The position numbers and the translations under genes were made by a program. 64,000 nt of DNA from Laccaria trichodermophora (lineage: Eukaryota; Basidiomycota; Agaricomycetes; Agaricales; Hydnangiaceae), in assembly GCA_018417955.1 (NCBI GenBank), contig JACTVC010000004.1:434001-498000 (forward strand). Direction: 5' to 3'. The notes beneath the pieces were generated by a model, which worked only from the letters and a program-made list of their open reading frames with translations, had not been told where the DNA came from and ran no database searches. Below are positions 1 to 10,330 of the stretch, piece by piece (position 1 is the stretch's first letter; every line of letters begins with the position of its first letter).

Positions 1-993
1 ACCCTGACCCAAGAAGGTTTCGCCAAAATATTTGTGGAAAAAGTAGTCAACGTCTATGGACTACCAGAAGTTATCATCTCAGATCGAGACTGAAGATGGG
101 CTACCATATTCTGGAAATCGGTCATCGCTAACTACGGAAGTGTCATGGCGTTGTCCTCTGCTCATCACCCTCAAACAGACGGACAAACAGAAATCCTCAA
201 TGCCACAATAGAACAGATGTTACGCGCTTACGTGTCTTCAGACAAGGAGAGCTGGTCAGACTGGCTAAGCGTCCTAGCTTACTCCTACAACAGCAGCATA
301 CACTCCTCTACTAAGTGTTCCCCCAACTTCCTACTAATGGGATACAACCCCAGAATATCCACAGGGGTTATAGTTCCCGAAGTCGACCCGTCGCTACGAC
401 CCTTCTTACCTAGCCAATCCACCGAAGATTTCATGGAAAGCTTGGAACTACATCAGAACTTTGCCAAAGACGCCATTGCCCTAGCTCAAGATAGGCAGGC
501 AAAAGCATACAACAAGAAACGTAGGCCTATACAGACTTTAGAAGTGGGCGAATACGCTCTCATCAATCTGCACTCCCTAGAACTGGTCGATGTTGAAGGG
601 ACAGGCAAGAAACTAATCCAGTGAATGATCGGGCCCTTCGAAGTCATTGAAAGGATCAATCCTCAAGTATATCACTTGAGGTTACCTGACACTTATTCAA
701 TGCATCCCGTATTCAACATAGATCACCTAAAGAAATACAACCCTTACCCGGATGAGTTTGGCGACTGAACCAGACTTCCCCCAACTAGAGAATTAAAAGC
801 TTCCAAAGAATACGAAGTTGAAGCTATCTTAGGACATCGGCTAGTTGGCAAGAAAAAAGCTAACCAAAGAATGTATCTCATTAGATGGAAGGGCTACGGT
901 CCTGTGGACAACTCGTGGGTCTCGGAATACAATCTTAGGAACTCCCCTCAACTCAAACGAGAATACCTCGAGACCAAAGGCCTACTCGTTTGA
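1..993 (+). pseudogene. Ty3/gypsy chromovirus pol, 3' part (integrase + chromodomain), three TGA stops
   Basis: This is the end of a retrotransposon polyprotein, cut by the window start. One frame runs from base 1 to the stop at 991. It holds the second half of the integrase core (SDRD at codons 27-30, then the SSAHHPQTDGQTE block with the catalytic Glu), the integrase C-terminal GPFEVIERI region, and a chromodomain (YEVEAILGHR ... YLIRWKGYG) that in this family directs integration to heterochromatin. Three in-frame TGA codons interrupt it, at 91, 622 and 766. There is no frameshift. Each stop sits where relatives usually have Arg, so CGA-to-TGA change at CpG is the simplest cause. The element is dead at the protein level. 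Its extra ORF and 3' LTR follow on the same strand. Confidence 0.93.
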
Positions 994-1200
994 AGCCCCT
1001 ATCCATTCCACTCTAATCTATAACCTTAACCCTATCACGAACTTTAGATAATACTACTGTACAGTCAATTTAAAACTCCGAAATCTCTTCGTTCAAAACC
1101 TTTATGCGACTCAACTTCTGAACCAACCCACCATCGACTAACTTGCTGGCCTCATGCGTCCCGCCGCTGTGAAGCGCAAATGTGTGCAGCACATACTAAA

Positions 1201-2035
1201 ATGATGGGTTGAACCCACCACATACCCGGAGCAGGAAACAACGATACCAGACACTACGTTCTGAGTAGAGTGCCCAGCTTTGTGGACTATGACCGAATCC
1301 CTATCTTACCACCTCCTCCTACCTACATGCTGCCCGCCTCTATTCATTGCAGGATGGTGCGAATGGGCGAAAGACTATGGGAAATAACATCCCCTAACTC
1401 TTGTTGCAACGCCTTTTGCCCAGGACTCAGGCCAAGCAATCTAAACCTCTGTGTCAACTTCTTCGAAGAAGCTAATTGCCATTACGATGGTCATATGGGA
1501 CCCTTCGACCCCACCAGGAACGCGCAGCTCTGTATTCCGGGCAAGGAATGGAGAGCACTGATCATGACACCCGCTGCTGGATTTCTGTGCGATAGTCCAG
1601 AATTCGAACCTGTCTTTAATTGCTGGAGGAGCAATGGGAGACCTGCCATTGATACAGGAAGCGTACTCATCGAATATATTAATAAACTAATAAAGGTCAA
1701 TCAAGATACCGAGAAATGTATAGAAGCCCTGCACCGGTCATACCTGGACCTCTACTTCTTCGACAATGAACAGAGAGCACTATGGAGTACCAGCATATGG
1801 CCCACTTTCCCCACTTCTGATCAGGTGGATGCCCTCTGATCGATCAAGTGCTTCTCAGCTGCTGTAGACAGCATCGCTGAAGTCCAACGAGGCATTAAGG
1901 ATAAACATGCTTTCATCGCTGAAGTCCAACGAGGCATTAAGGATAAACGTGCTTTCATCGACTATGTATCACGTTTGCACAGATCTCGATTCTGGATGCC
2001 GGATCCAGACACTGAAGCAGACATGGCAGATGACC
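1201..2035 (+). pseudogene. Chromovirus accessory ORF, 5' portion (two TGA stops)
   Basis: This is the first part of a long ORF lying 207 bp behind pol and before the 3' LTR, so it belongs to the element rather than to the host. The likely start is ATG 1201 or 1204. The frame then has TGA at 1210 and 1837, both consistent with lost CGA codons, and runs to 2035. There a fold-back element interrupts it. Removing that element and one copy of its GATGACC duplication rejoins the frame exactly to 6064, giving 1172 codons in total. This part is Cys- and Pro-containing (residues about 25-230) and matches no domain I know. It includes a 39-bp in-frame tandem duplication near 1870-1950 (IAEVQRGIKDK twice). 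Confidence 0.7.
2029..2035. repeat. Target-site duplication GATGACC, left copy
   Basis: GATGACC here is repeated exactly at 6057-6063 on the other side of the fold-back element. Deleting the element plus one copy restores an uninterrupted reading frame, which fixes both insertion boundaries. Confidence 0.85.
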
Positions 2036-2229
2036 GACTGGTGGCTACCACTTTTATCATAATACCAAGGCATATGCCTAGAGCTAAATATCTATATCTC
2101 AAGCATAATTATGAAAGACCTTTCATTTGACTTGCTTATGTCTCTCATTCATTTAAATGCTGGGCTTCACTCATAAGTTGTAGGAGAATCACCCTTGTGA
2201 ATTTCATAAAGGTGGCTGGCAATTTCATT

Positions 2230-2800
2230 GCAGATTTTCATACTTATCTCTCAGTATTTCATTCTGAATTTCATATTTATCCCCACTGTTTTCATTGCGA
2301 CTTTTCATTACTCAGCTCTCAATATTTCATTCTGAATTTCATATTTATCCCCACTGTTTTCATTGTGACTTTTCATTCTTCAGCTCTCAAGATTTCATTC
2401 TGAATTTCATACTTATCCCCACTGCTTTCATTGTGACTTTTCATTATTCAGCTGACAGAACTTCATTCTGAATTTCATATTTATACCCACTGCTTTCATT
2501 GCGACTTTTCATTATTCAGCTGACAGAATTTCATATTTATCCCCACTGCTTTCATTGTGACTTTTCATTATTCAGCTCTCAGTATTTCATTCTGAATTTC
2601 ATATTTATTCCCACTGCTTTCATTGCGACTTTTCAATATTCAGCTCTCAACATTTCAATCTGAATTTCATATTTATTCCCACTGCTTTCATTGTGACTTT
2701 TCATTATTCAGCTCTCAGTATTTCATTCTGAATTTCATATTTATCCTCACTGTTTTCATTGTGACTTTTCATATTTACCCCCAATATTTTCATTGGGATT
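2230..2800. repeat. Tandem array of ~66-72 bp units in left fold-back arm
   Basis: About eight diverged units contain the words TTTCATTCTGAATTTCATAT, CCCACTG, TTTCATTG and GACTTTTCATTATTCAGCT in that order. The mirror-image array lies at about 5360-5850 in the right arm. Short identical ORFs in both arms come from this repeat and are not genes. Confidence 0.85.
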
Positions 2801-3289
2801 TTTCAGATGTATCCCACATGTCAGGGTCCATGCAATGGGCTTCCATGGAAGTGGTCACATGACCAGTTACCAAAAATGGTCAAAAAACAAAAGTTGTAGC
2901 CCTACAGTGTAGCTTCCCAAATCTGTTTGAATTGTATTCTGAAGTGCTCCCATTGTGGAGATATGAGGTAAAGGAATGTCAAAAGTGTTGCGTTTTTTTT
3001 TGTATTTTGTGTTTTTCTCTATGAAAACAAAACCAAATAACATGATTTCAGTATATTTAGAAAGCTAAAAGAAAGGGCTACAATTATTGTATCATGGGAA
3101 GAATGACCAAAAAAGGAAGGTGCATGCCCTACTATAACAGTCAGATATATGACAACAAAAAAGTCGGACTTATACTACATAGTTTACTGATGCATTATAA
3201 AAGACTACAAAAGTTGCACTCAGACTACAAAGTTAGGGTTAGGGCCAAAAGGTTATCTTGACTACAAAGTTTGTACTGTTTTCTTTTTG

Positions 3290-3690
3290 AAACTACAAAA
3301 GTTTGTAGTGTGTGCTTTTTCATTAGAAAAGTGTGTAGTGTCCGCTTTTTGAGACTACAAAAGTTTGTAGTGTCCGCTTTTTCATTAGAAAAGTGTGTAG
3401 TGTCCGCTTTTTGAGACTACAAAAGTTTGTAGTGTCCGCTTTTTCATTAGAAAAGTGTGTAGTGTCCGCTTTTTGAGACTACAAAAGTTTGTAGTGTCCG
3501 CTTTTTCATTAGAAAAGTGTGTAGTGTCCGCTTTTTGAGACTACAAAAGTTTGTAGTGTCCGCTTTTTCATAAGAAAAGTTTGTAGTGTCCGCTTTTTCA
3601 TTAAAAAAAAGTTTGTAGTGTCCACTTTTTAAGACTACAAAAGTTTGTAGTGTCTGCCTTTTCATTTAAAAAAGTTTGTAGTTGACATGT
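3290..3690. repeat. Tandem array of 61-bp units in left fold-back arm
   Basis: Units alternate ACTACAAAAGTTTGTAGTG, TCCGCTTTTTCATTAGAAAA and GTGTGTAGTGTCCGCTTTTT, with a 61-bp period clear between about 3353 and 3600. The unit itself contains the short palindrome ACAAAAGTTTGTA-like core. The mirror copy is at about 4390-4870. Confidence 0.85.
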
Positions 3691-4389
3691 AGTTTATGGT
3701 GTCTTTGGCCCTATCTATGTCATGGGATGAGGTTGAAGGATTGCCAGTGGTGCAGCATTGGTATTTGACATCATGCACAAGTTGTCTTTCACAGTAGGAA
3801 AGGCCATTGATACCTGCTGTGCTATCTGAAAACATAATTGTGAGTTTATATGGAAATATGGCTGAAGGATTGACATCACTGTATATATCATCAGTTTCTC
3901 AAATCATGCCCAAGGTGTCTTTCAAGCTAGAGAAGGCTATTCATGTTGATATCTACCCAAGACATGGTCAGCTTGCAACATGACCTGACTTAAAGACACC
4001 TCAAAGGATGAATCAGCCCATTATATATCACATCTTGCCCAAGTTGGCTTTGAAGCTAGAGAAGGCTATTTATGTTAATATCTACTCAATACATGGTCAA
4101 CTTAGAACATGACCTAGAACACCTCAAAGGGTGAATCAGCCCATCATCCTACAGCCCTCAAAGAGCTGTATCAAAGTTGACTATGTTTGGGACAGGCCAG
4201 TAGCTATCAATGTGAAAGCAGACAGTGTAAAAGCCCACTTGGGCATCAAGTCAAAAACTCATGATATCATGTCAATCCTTCAGCCACAGTGCATGATGTC
4301 AAATACTAATGCTGCAGCACTGGCAATCCTTCAACCTCATCCCATAACATAGATAGGGCCAAAGACACCCTAAACTACATGTCAACTAC

Positions 4390-4870
4390 AAACTTTTTTA
4401 AATGAAAAGGCAGACACTACAAACTTTTGTAGTCTTAAAAAGTGGACACTACAAACTTTTTTTTAATGAAAAAGCGGACACTACAAACTTTTCTTATGAA
4501 AAAGCGGACACTACAAACTTTTGTAGTCTCAAAAAGCGGACACTACACACTTTTCTAATGAAAAAGCGGACACTACAAACTTTTGTAGTCTCAAAAAGCG
4601 GACACTACACACTTTTCTAATGAAAAAGCGGACACTACAAACTTTTGTAGTCTCAAAAAGCGGACACTACACACTTTTCTAATGAAAAAGCGGACACTAC
4701 AAACTTTTGTAGTCTCAAAGAGCGGACACTACAAACTTTTCTAATGAAAAAGCGCACACTACAAACTTTTGTAGTCTTAAAAAGCGGACACTACAAACTT
4801 TTCTAATGAAAAAGCGGACACTACACACTTTTCTAATGAAAAAGCACACACTACAAACTTTTGTAGTTTC
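4390..4870. repeat. Mirror copy of the 61-bp array in right fold-back arm
   Basis: This is the reverse complement of the array at 3290-3690. It has about one extra unit, which explains why the right arm is slightly longer than the left. Confidence 0.83.
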
Positions 4871-5359
4871 AAAAAGAAAACAGTACAAACTTTGTAGTCA
4901 AGATAACCTTTTGGCCCTAACCCTAACTTTGTAGTCTGAGTGCAACTTTTGTAGTCTTTTATAATGCATCAGTAAACTATGTAGTATAAGTCCGACTTTT
5001 TTGTTGTCATATATCTGACTGTTATAGTAGGGCATGCACCTTCCTTTTTTGGTCATTCTTCCCATGATACAATAATTGTAGCCCTTTCTTTTAGCTTTCT
5101 AAATATACTGAAATCATGTTATTTGGTTTTGTTTTCATAGAGAAAAACACAAAATACAAAAAAAAACGCAACACTTTTGACATTCCTTTACCTCATATCT
5201 CCACAATGGGAGCACTTCAGAATACAATTCAAACAGATTTGGGAAGCTACACTGTAGGGCTACAACTTTTGTTTTTTGACCATTTTTGGTAACTGGTCAT
5301 GTGACCACTTCCATGGAAGCCCATTGCATGGACCCTGACATGTGGGATACATCTGAAAA

Positions 5360-5850
5360 ATCCCAATGAAAATATTGGGGGTAAATATGAAAAGTCACAA
5401 TGAAAACAGTGAGGATAAATATGAAATTCAGAATGAAATACTGAGAGCTGAATAATGAAAAGTCACAATGAAAGCAGTGGGAATAAATATGAAATTCAGA
5501 ATGAAATACTGAGAGCTGAATAATGAAAAGTCACAATGAAAGCAGTGGGGATAAATATGAAATTCTGTCAGCTGAGTAATGAAAAGTCGCAATGAAAGCA
5601 GTGGGTATAAATATGAAATTCAGAATGAAATTCTGTCAGCTGAATAATGAAAAGTCACAATGAAAGCAGTGGGGATAAGTATGAAATTCAGAATGAAATC
5701 TTGAGAGCTGAAGAATGAAAAGTCACAATGAAAACAGTGGGGATAAATATGAAATTCAGAATGAAATATTGAGAGCTGAGTAATGAAAAGTCGCAATGAA
5801 AGCAGTGGGGATAAATATGAAATTCAGAATGAAATACTGAGAGATAAGTA
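5360..5850. repeat. Mirror copy of the ~70-bp array in right fold-back arm
   Basis: This is the reverse complement of the array at 2230-2800, with units built on AATGAAA, GCAGTGGGGATAAATATGAA and TTCAGAATGAAAT. Confidence 0.83.
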
Positions 5851-6056
5851 TGAAAATCTGCAATGAAATTGCCAGCCACCTTTATGAAATTCACAAGGGT
5901 GATTCTCCTACAACTTATGAGTGAAGCCCAGCATTTAAATGAATGAGAGACATAAGCAAGTCAAATGAAAGGTCTTTCATAATTATGCTTGAGATATAGA
6001 TATTTAGCTCTAGGCATATGCCTTGGTATTATGATAAACAGTGGTAGCCACTAGTG

Positions 6057-6063
6057 GATGACC
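6057..6063. repeat. Target-site duplication GATGACC, right copy
   Basis: Matches 2029-2035 exactly and flanks the fold-back element. Confidence 0.85.
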
Positions 6064-8744
6064 ATTATTTGGGAGCTTGGCTAAATGGAATGGAGGAACA
6101 AACGGCCCGATGGTACTTGAAGGAAGGGATTCCTTGTTTTATAGCGAGAGAGATTTCACCAACTGAGCGCATTCAATTCACTGCTCAAGAGGCCATGATT
6201 GACTTTGCAGCTGGAACCACTTCTTCATTTACACACTGGAACACAAATGAACACGACATCCACACCATGGCGCGAGGAGATTTAACCATGTCCAATACGA
6301 CGAGGACTTTTGACCCCGGATGGATCTGGCCAACTATACAAACTAATCAGGGAGCTGGTGATAAAAAACAGGTGAAAGGGAAAAAGGCCATCAAGCATAA
6401 ACCACCCCCATTGGTGTCGATCGTCATCAATAAGGACAGAGTTCCCTGGATCAGACCTCCTCCAGTGAAGAAAGCGGAACAGTCACGACCAGGAGCTTCG
6501 TCTTTTGAGAAGAAGAAGTGGCGAAAATTTGTCGAAAATCATCACCCCAAAGGGACGTTCAGGGAGGTGGGCGCCAAGGCCTATCCAGATCACCGGACGC
6601 ATAGTAGATACGACCGGGAAAGACGATGGCATATGTTCTTTTTACATGCTCCTAAACCCCCTCCTGGTTGCGTCTCGGATGTGAGCACGTATGGCCAGCC
6701 TTGTCCGGAAGGAGTTTACCAGGATATCAATAAGGTCCAACTCCCTCAACCCATGTGGATCTATCACAGCCTCGACCCCCAACCTGGAGATGTCGGTAAG
6801 GAAGCCCCTACCCCAAGGCCTGAGGACCTTCCTTCACTGCGAGACCCTCCTCGTCCCCCTTCAAGCTATGACAGCGATAGCGACGATGACCATTACCCTG
6901 ACTTCGACGGCCCAAGTCAACCTGTGAAGAGAATAGAAACGGAGAGTTCTGCAGGCACAGGGAGCACGACTCATAATCACGCTGCTCCAGCTACGGATTC
7001 TAGATACGCTGCCGTTGGCGCAACAATAGCTTCCGCACCTTCCTCGACTGAACACAGACCATTGGGAACTGCACAGCCTTCCGCACCTTCAGGGAAAAGG
7101 AAAGCGGACGATGAAGTATCATTAGGAGACGAGGATTCAGTGGGAGAAGCAATGGGCCCACAGATCCCTCTCAATTTCCTAGTCGAAGACACAATCGATA
7201 CAAGGATGGATCCCGTCCCTGAGGACCCTCTGGAGTTCGCATCGTCCTATCTGATTTTATACAGCTTGCCGCTCTTGGAGGACTTTGTGTTGATACAGAC
7301 CCTAGTTGTCAACATTGCTACGAGACTTCAGCTGCCTATTCGGCGAATATTTAGAACCACTGTTGGGCAGGGGCACAGCTTCTGGTTCGAAACCGGGTCT
7401 GTCAGTCAAGCTAGACAGCTACGGAGTTACATGCACCATCAACAGGAGAACGGAGTGGAACTACTAGTTTCCTTCGCCAATTACGATGATTACCTTAGAG
7501 CCCTAAGGCAGTCGACGCACACTTGGCCTAGCTCCTCCGTCCTCTTTCCTAGCCAAGACTCCGGTTCCAGACCATCTCTACCACCCCCTGCCAGTTCAAC
7601 TATTATTCCTCCATCCTCCACTGGTTCCTCCTCTCGTAGACAGGTAAGCCGAGATCGTCAAGTTCGACGCCCGCAATCGCCAGAACGCTCTCGACCCTTC
7701 AAGCGTTCTCCTTCCAGATCCCGCTATCAATCGCCAGAACAGTCCGCGTATCCGCGACAACGTTACCACCATTCTCCTTCTCCCCGGTATAGGAGCCGAG
7801 TTCCTTACAGACGCTCGGTGTCCCCTAGACGATACCGTTGTTTCTCCCGATCACTGTCCCCCAGCCTAACTTCGTCATCAATAAGACGTACTCCTTCATC
7901 GTTAACCGCTAGTTCTACAGCGGATCTTAACTCTGTCCCTACTAACCCACTGCCCCTAGGCACGTTGCCAGTAATTCCTAATGTCCCCGCTGCTATCAAC
8001 CTGTCCCCTGATGCTCCGCTGCCCTTTGGCACGAATGTGGCCTTTATGTGGTCACCATCAGGTAATACCTTTAGTCCTGTTTTGCTGCAAGGAAACACTA
8101 CTCTGATACCATATCCCCTGCCCCCATCCGGACCTACGCCAAGTGCCCTGTTGCCTTGGCCAGTCGCAGCTGCCTTGCCAACGTTGACAATAGGTTCCTC
8201 TTCCCCGGCAGCCATTGGCGCCTCAACGGACTCAGCAGCTACAATGGGCGCTGACAGGACACTGGCTCTTCGCATTATGGATAGAGTGATCCCTCCCCCC
8301 ATCTCCCCTCTCCACGAACACGCCCACCCTACGCTCATGTCACAAATGACAAGTAATTTGGCCACTAGGTTAAGTGACTCACCAGGACCCACCCCGCTTT
8401 CTTTGCGACTTACAGATCCTCACTTCACTTCACTGGTAGACAGACTGGATGGAGACGATCGTATGAACGTAGACCCTCCCACCTTCATGAATCCTGAGGA
8501 ATTCGAAGCAGCGCACCACGTGGCCATCGGTGAAATGATGGCCTCAGCAGGACCCCTAATTTTGGATCCGGTGCAATACGATTACCCTCACAATTCACAC
8601 GACGACCTTGAGGAGGGCGAAGTGGATGATCAGATGGAGGACATAGGATATAAAAGAACAAAACGGGGAAAATGTGCAGGACGCCAGATTCAGAACATTC
8701 AGAAATGGGACGAGGACCATAGGCGGCGACAAGGACGGTGCTGA
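6057..8744 (+). CDS. Chromovirus accessory ORF, 3' portion with possible RRM-like region and RS-rich region
   Basis: This is the uninterrupted remainder (about 895 codons) of the ORF that begins near 1201. Codon numbers below count from 6054. The start is a conserved-looking block (DDHYLGAWLNG ... RWYLKEGIPCFIAREI, residues 2-40) that I know only from repeated mushroom proteins of unknown function. Residues about 110-370 are Pro- and Asp/Glu-rich. Residues about 397-491 could fold as an RRM: a YLILYSLP strand, a long helix, IRRIFRTT and HSFWFETG strands, a second helix, and a VELLVSF strand. Residues about 525-605 are rich in Arg-Ser pairs (SPERSRPFKRSPSRSRYQSP, SPRRYR), as in SR splicing factors. 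A Ser/Pro/Thr tail follows. It ends 48 bp before the LTR. Unlike the upstream half it has no stop codon. The RRM reading is inference. RS-like composition is plain in the sequence. Confidence 0.72.
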   Translation, partial: DDHYLGAWLNGMEEQTARWYLKEGIPCFIAREISPTERIQFTAQEAMIDFAAGTTSSFTHWNTNEHDIHTMARGDLTMSNTTRTFDPGWIWPTIQTNQGAGDKKQVKGKKAIKHKPPPLVSIVINKDRVPWIRPPPVKKAEQSRPGASSFEKKKWRKFVENHHPKGTFREVGAKAYPDHRTHSRYDRERRWHMFFLHAPKPPPGCVSDVSTYGQPCPEGVYQDINKVQLPQPMWIYHSLDPQPGDVGKEAPTPRPEDLPSLRDPPRPPSSYDSDSDDDHYPDFDGPSQPVKRIETESSAGTGSTTHNHAAPATDSRYAAVGATIASAPSSTEHRPLGTAQPSAPSGKRKADDEVSLGDEDSVGEAMGPQIPLNFLVEDTIDTRMDPVPEDPLEFASSYLILYSLPLLEDFVLIQTLVVNIATRLQLPIRRIFRTTVGQGHSFWFETGSVSQARQLRSYMHHQQENGVELLVSFANYDDYLRALRQSTHTWPSSSVLFPSQDSGSRPSLPPPASSTIIPPSSTGSSSRRQVSRDRQVRRPQSPERSRPFKRSPSRSRYQSPEQSAYPRQRYHHSPSPRYRSRVPYRRSVSPRRYRCFSRSLSPSLTSSSIRRTPSSLTASSTADLNSVPTNPLPLGTLPVIPNVPAAINLSPDAPLPFGTNVAFMWSPSGNTFSPVLLQGNTTLIPYPLPPSGPTPSALLPWPVAAALPTLTIGSSSPAAIGASTDSAATMGADRTLALRIMDRVIPPPISPLHEHAHPTLMSQMTSNLATRLSDSPGPTPLSLRLTDPHFTSLVDRLDGDDRMNVDPPTFMNPEEFEAAHHVAIGEMMASAGPLILDPVQYDYPHNSHDDLEEGEVDDQMEDIGYKRTKRGKCAGRQIQNIQKWDEDHRRRQGRC

Positions 8745-8792
8745 AGTTATTCTATATGGCGAGACGGATGCTTCTATCTCATGGGGGGGCTT

Positions 8793-9164
8793 TGTAATGG
8801 TGGACATGTGTCCTAGTAGTTGTACATGACTTAGGATCATCGTTTACTATTGTTTGCTTCTTGTTGTATATAGTTGTGCTACATTCTCTTGTAACTCACT
8901 CGATTACCACTATATACTTGACATGTGGATTGGGTCGCAGATACGACTTACGGTCAGGCTACCCATAGCCTCCCCTCTGGGATACCAGAGCCCGGCGTCG
9001 GGTGACAACGTCCCCCTTTCTGGGTCACTGGAACCCCCCCGCGTGAAGTCACATTCTGACTTCATGTGATCGACTCTCTCACAAGTACCTCGTATATTCT
9101 CCGCTGCTATCTCATGCACATGATCTCATCAAGAAGACACGATTCATCACTCAGTTTCACAACA
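8793..9164 (+). repeat. 3' LTR of the chromovirus (end approximate)
   Basis: A polypurine stretch ATGGGGGGG sits a few bases before TGTAATGGTGGACATGTG, the expected junction of polypurine tract and LTR. A plausible end is ...TTTCACAACA at 9164, giving about 372 bp with TG...CA ends. The 5' LTR is outside the window, so the 3' boundary cannot be checked against a partner. No coding sequence lies inside. Confidence 0.6.
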
Positions 9165-9742
9165 GGCTTTATGTAGCTACAAACCAAAGTACTATAGTAA
9201 TCTGCATGCATACAAACCCTGTACTCATAAAGCATTTACTGATATACTGTGGACTCCGACTTGTAAGTGTATGGAACCCTGTACTCATAAACCATTTATC
9301 AATATACTGTGGACTTGGACTCAGACTTGACTTGGATCAGACTTGTAAGTATACAGAGGTTTTCCATTGGGCAGTCCTTTGATTCCAGAATGTCCGATGT
9401 GGTTTACGCAGCTGCAATAGGTCTTAATGATAAGATTGTTTCTGCGGTGTCAGGGACTTGACAGATTTTGATGGGTTATTTTTGAACTACTGATTTGGGA
9501 GCATCTCAACACATTTCCCATTCTCACCCAATTCCAGCATCTTCTGACAGACGGGCTTTTCACTGGGCATGCACACCAGAACTGGAATAAAGCATGTGTA
9601 CCAGAACTGTGATTAAACATGTGTATGGGGGGTCCAGGGGGCTTGCCCCTGGCAAGCTGTGACCAAGCACCAGAGGCATGGCTGAATGTTAGCAAGTGCC
9701 ATGCCATAGGTGCAGGTCTAAAGCTTGTATCTATTGAAAGCA
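9165..9742. other. Non-coding, short direct repeats
   Basis: I see no gene. Two copies of a roughly 55-bp unit (CCCTGTACTCATAAA, then ATATACTGTGGACT and GACTTGTAAGT) lie at about 9209-9262 and 9273-9345. Two copies of an ACCAGAACTG ... CATGTGTA motif lie at about 9566-9627. A GC-rich stem GGGGGCTTGCCCC is at about 9640. This is probably transposon debris. Confidence 0.5.
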
Positions 9743-10092
9743 CAAAGCATTAGTTATGAAAAGCGCAATGAAATATCCTGAATTATTAATGAAAAATCCA
9801 TTGAAAGTGCACTGAGTAATTAATGAAAATTGCAATGAGAGGGCCTAACATTCCTAATGAAATATCTATTGAAAGTGTAGAGCATTAGTTATGAAAAGCA
9901 CAATGAAATAGCCTGAAATACTAATGAAAAATCTATTGAAAGCACACTGAAACAGGAATGAAATAGTTAATGAAAGCCACCAAGACACCCAATGAAATAT
10001 CCAGAGTGATATCTCATAAGGAGCGTGGACTTATACACACAGCTCCTGTGGCAACTGCCTGAGTTATATGATAAAAGTGGCAGCCACCAGTC
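9743..10092. mobile_element. Relic of a fold-back element, right end only
   Basis: Irregular ATGAAA-rich repeats (GTTATGAAAAGC, CAATGAAAT, TTAATGAAAAATC, ATTGAAAG) lead into the terminus TTATATGATAAAAGTGGCAG CCACCAGTC at 10064-10092. In reverse complement this is GACTGGTGGCTGCCACTTTT, the same terminus as the complete fold-back element at 2036. I could not find the opposite end, so this is a one-ended relic of the same or a sister family. Confidence 0.6.
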
Positions 10093-10155
10093 ACCACTTC
10101 ACCACACTCTTCATGTATGCTGGATCAAAATGCTTCAACTAGACATCAGTCAGTC

Positions 10156-10330
10156 AAGGGGGGGTGTTGGAAGGTGACTTGTTGTCATTGTCATCTACAG
10201 CTATGTCCAAACCTGGACAGTGAGACAACTCAACACTGTTCTCTCTGTTACCAGGTATGAACTCTCTTACTACTTAAACTCAATGCTGTTCTCACTGCAC
10301 CAGATATTATAAATACATGTGTTTAACAAT
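10156..10330 (+). repeat. Possible LTR relic with polypurine tract
   Basis: AAGGGGGGG at 10156-10164 directly precedes TGTTGGAAGGTGAC, which resembles a polypurine tract/LTR junction. A TATTATAAATA stretch near 10305 would suit an LTR promoter. No partner LTR or end was found, so the call and its right boundary are weak. Confidence 0.3.

Larger units (their letters stand above)
2036..6056. mobile_element. Fold-back (giant inverted repeat) DNA transposon, non-coding, 4021 bp
   Basis: The element is one huge imperfect palindrome. The left arm (2036-3778) is repeated in reverse orientation at 4289-6056, around a loop of about 510 bp (3779-4288). The outer ends read GACTGGTGGCTACCAC on the left and, in reverse complement, CACTAGTGGCTACCAC on the right, followed in both by a TTATCATAATACC tract. 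It is flanked by a perfect 7-bp duplication. Each arm holds two tandem arrays, and the loop holds a direct repeat of about 100 bp (about 3916-4025 and 4049-4145). There is no transposase, so it needs help from elsewhere. Long-TIR non-autonomous Mutator-like elements are the closest known type, but a 7-bp duplication does not settle the superfamily. The arms are still very similar, which suggests a fairly recent insertion. Confidence 0.88.

Noticed and set aside
91..1839. Recoding of TGA (selenocysteine or readthrough) to explain in-frame TGAs
   Set aside because: The same pattern occurs in unrelated elements together with Asp-to-Asn catalytic losses, and fungi lack the selenocysteine system. 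Decay is simpler.
3233..3246. Telomere-like TTAGGGTTAGGG in the left fold-back arm, mirrored at about 4913-4924
   Set aside because: Only two units, inside a transposon arm and present in both arms as its mirror. It is not a chromosome end.
2230..3690. CRISPR-like array
   Set aside because: The units are contiguous tandem repeats without unique spacers, in a eukaryotic transposon.
2197..5894. Identical small ORF pairs in the two fold-back arms (2197-2403/5688-5894 and 3447-3665/4402-4620)
   Set aside because: They are translations of tandem repeats in mirror copies, with no start context or known domain.
7805..8392. 195-codon minus-strand ORF opposite the accessory ORF
   Set aside because: A shadow of the Ser/Pro-rich coding strand, with no independent evidence.
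8910..9119. Minus-strand ORF in the chromovirus LTR region
   Set aside because: It lies wholly within the LTR and has no domain. It is a chance frame.
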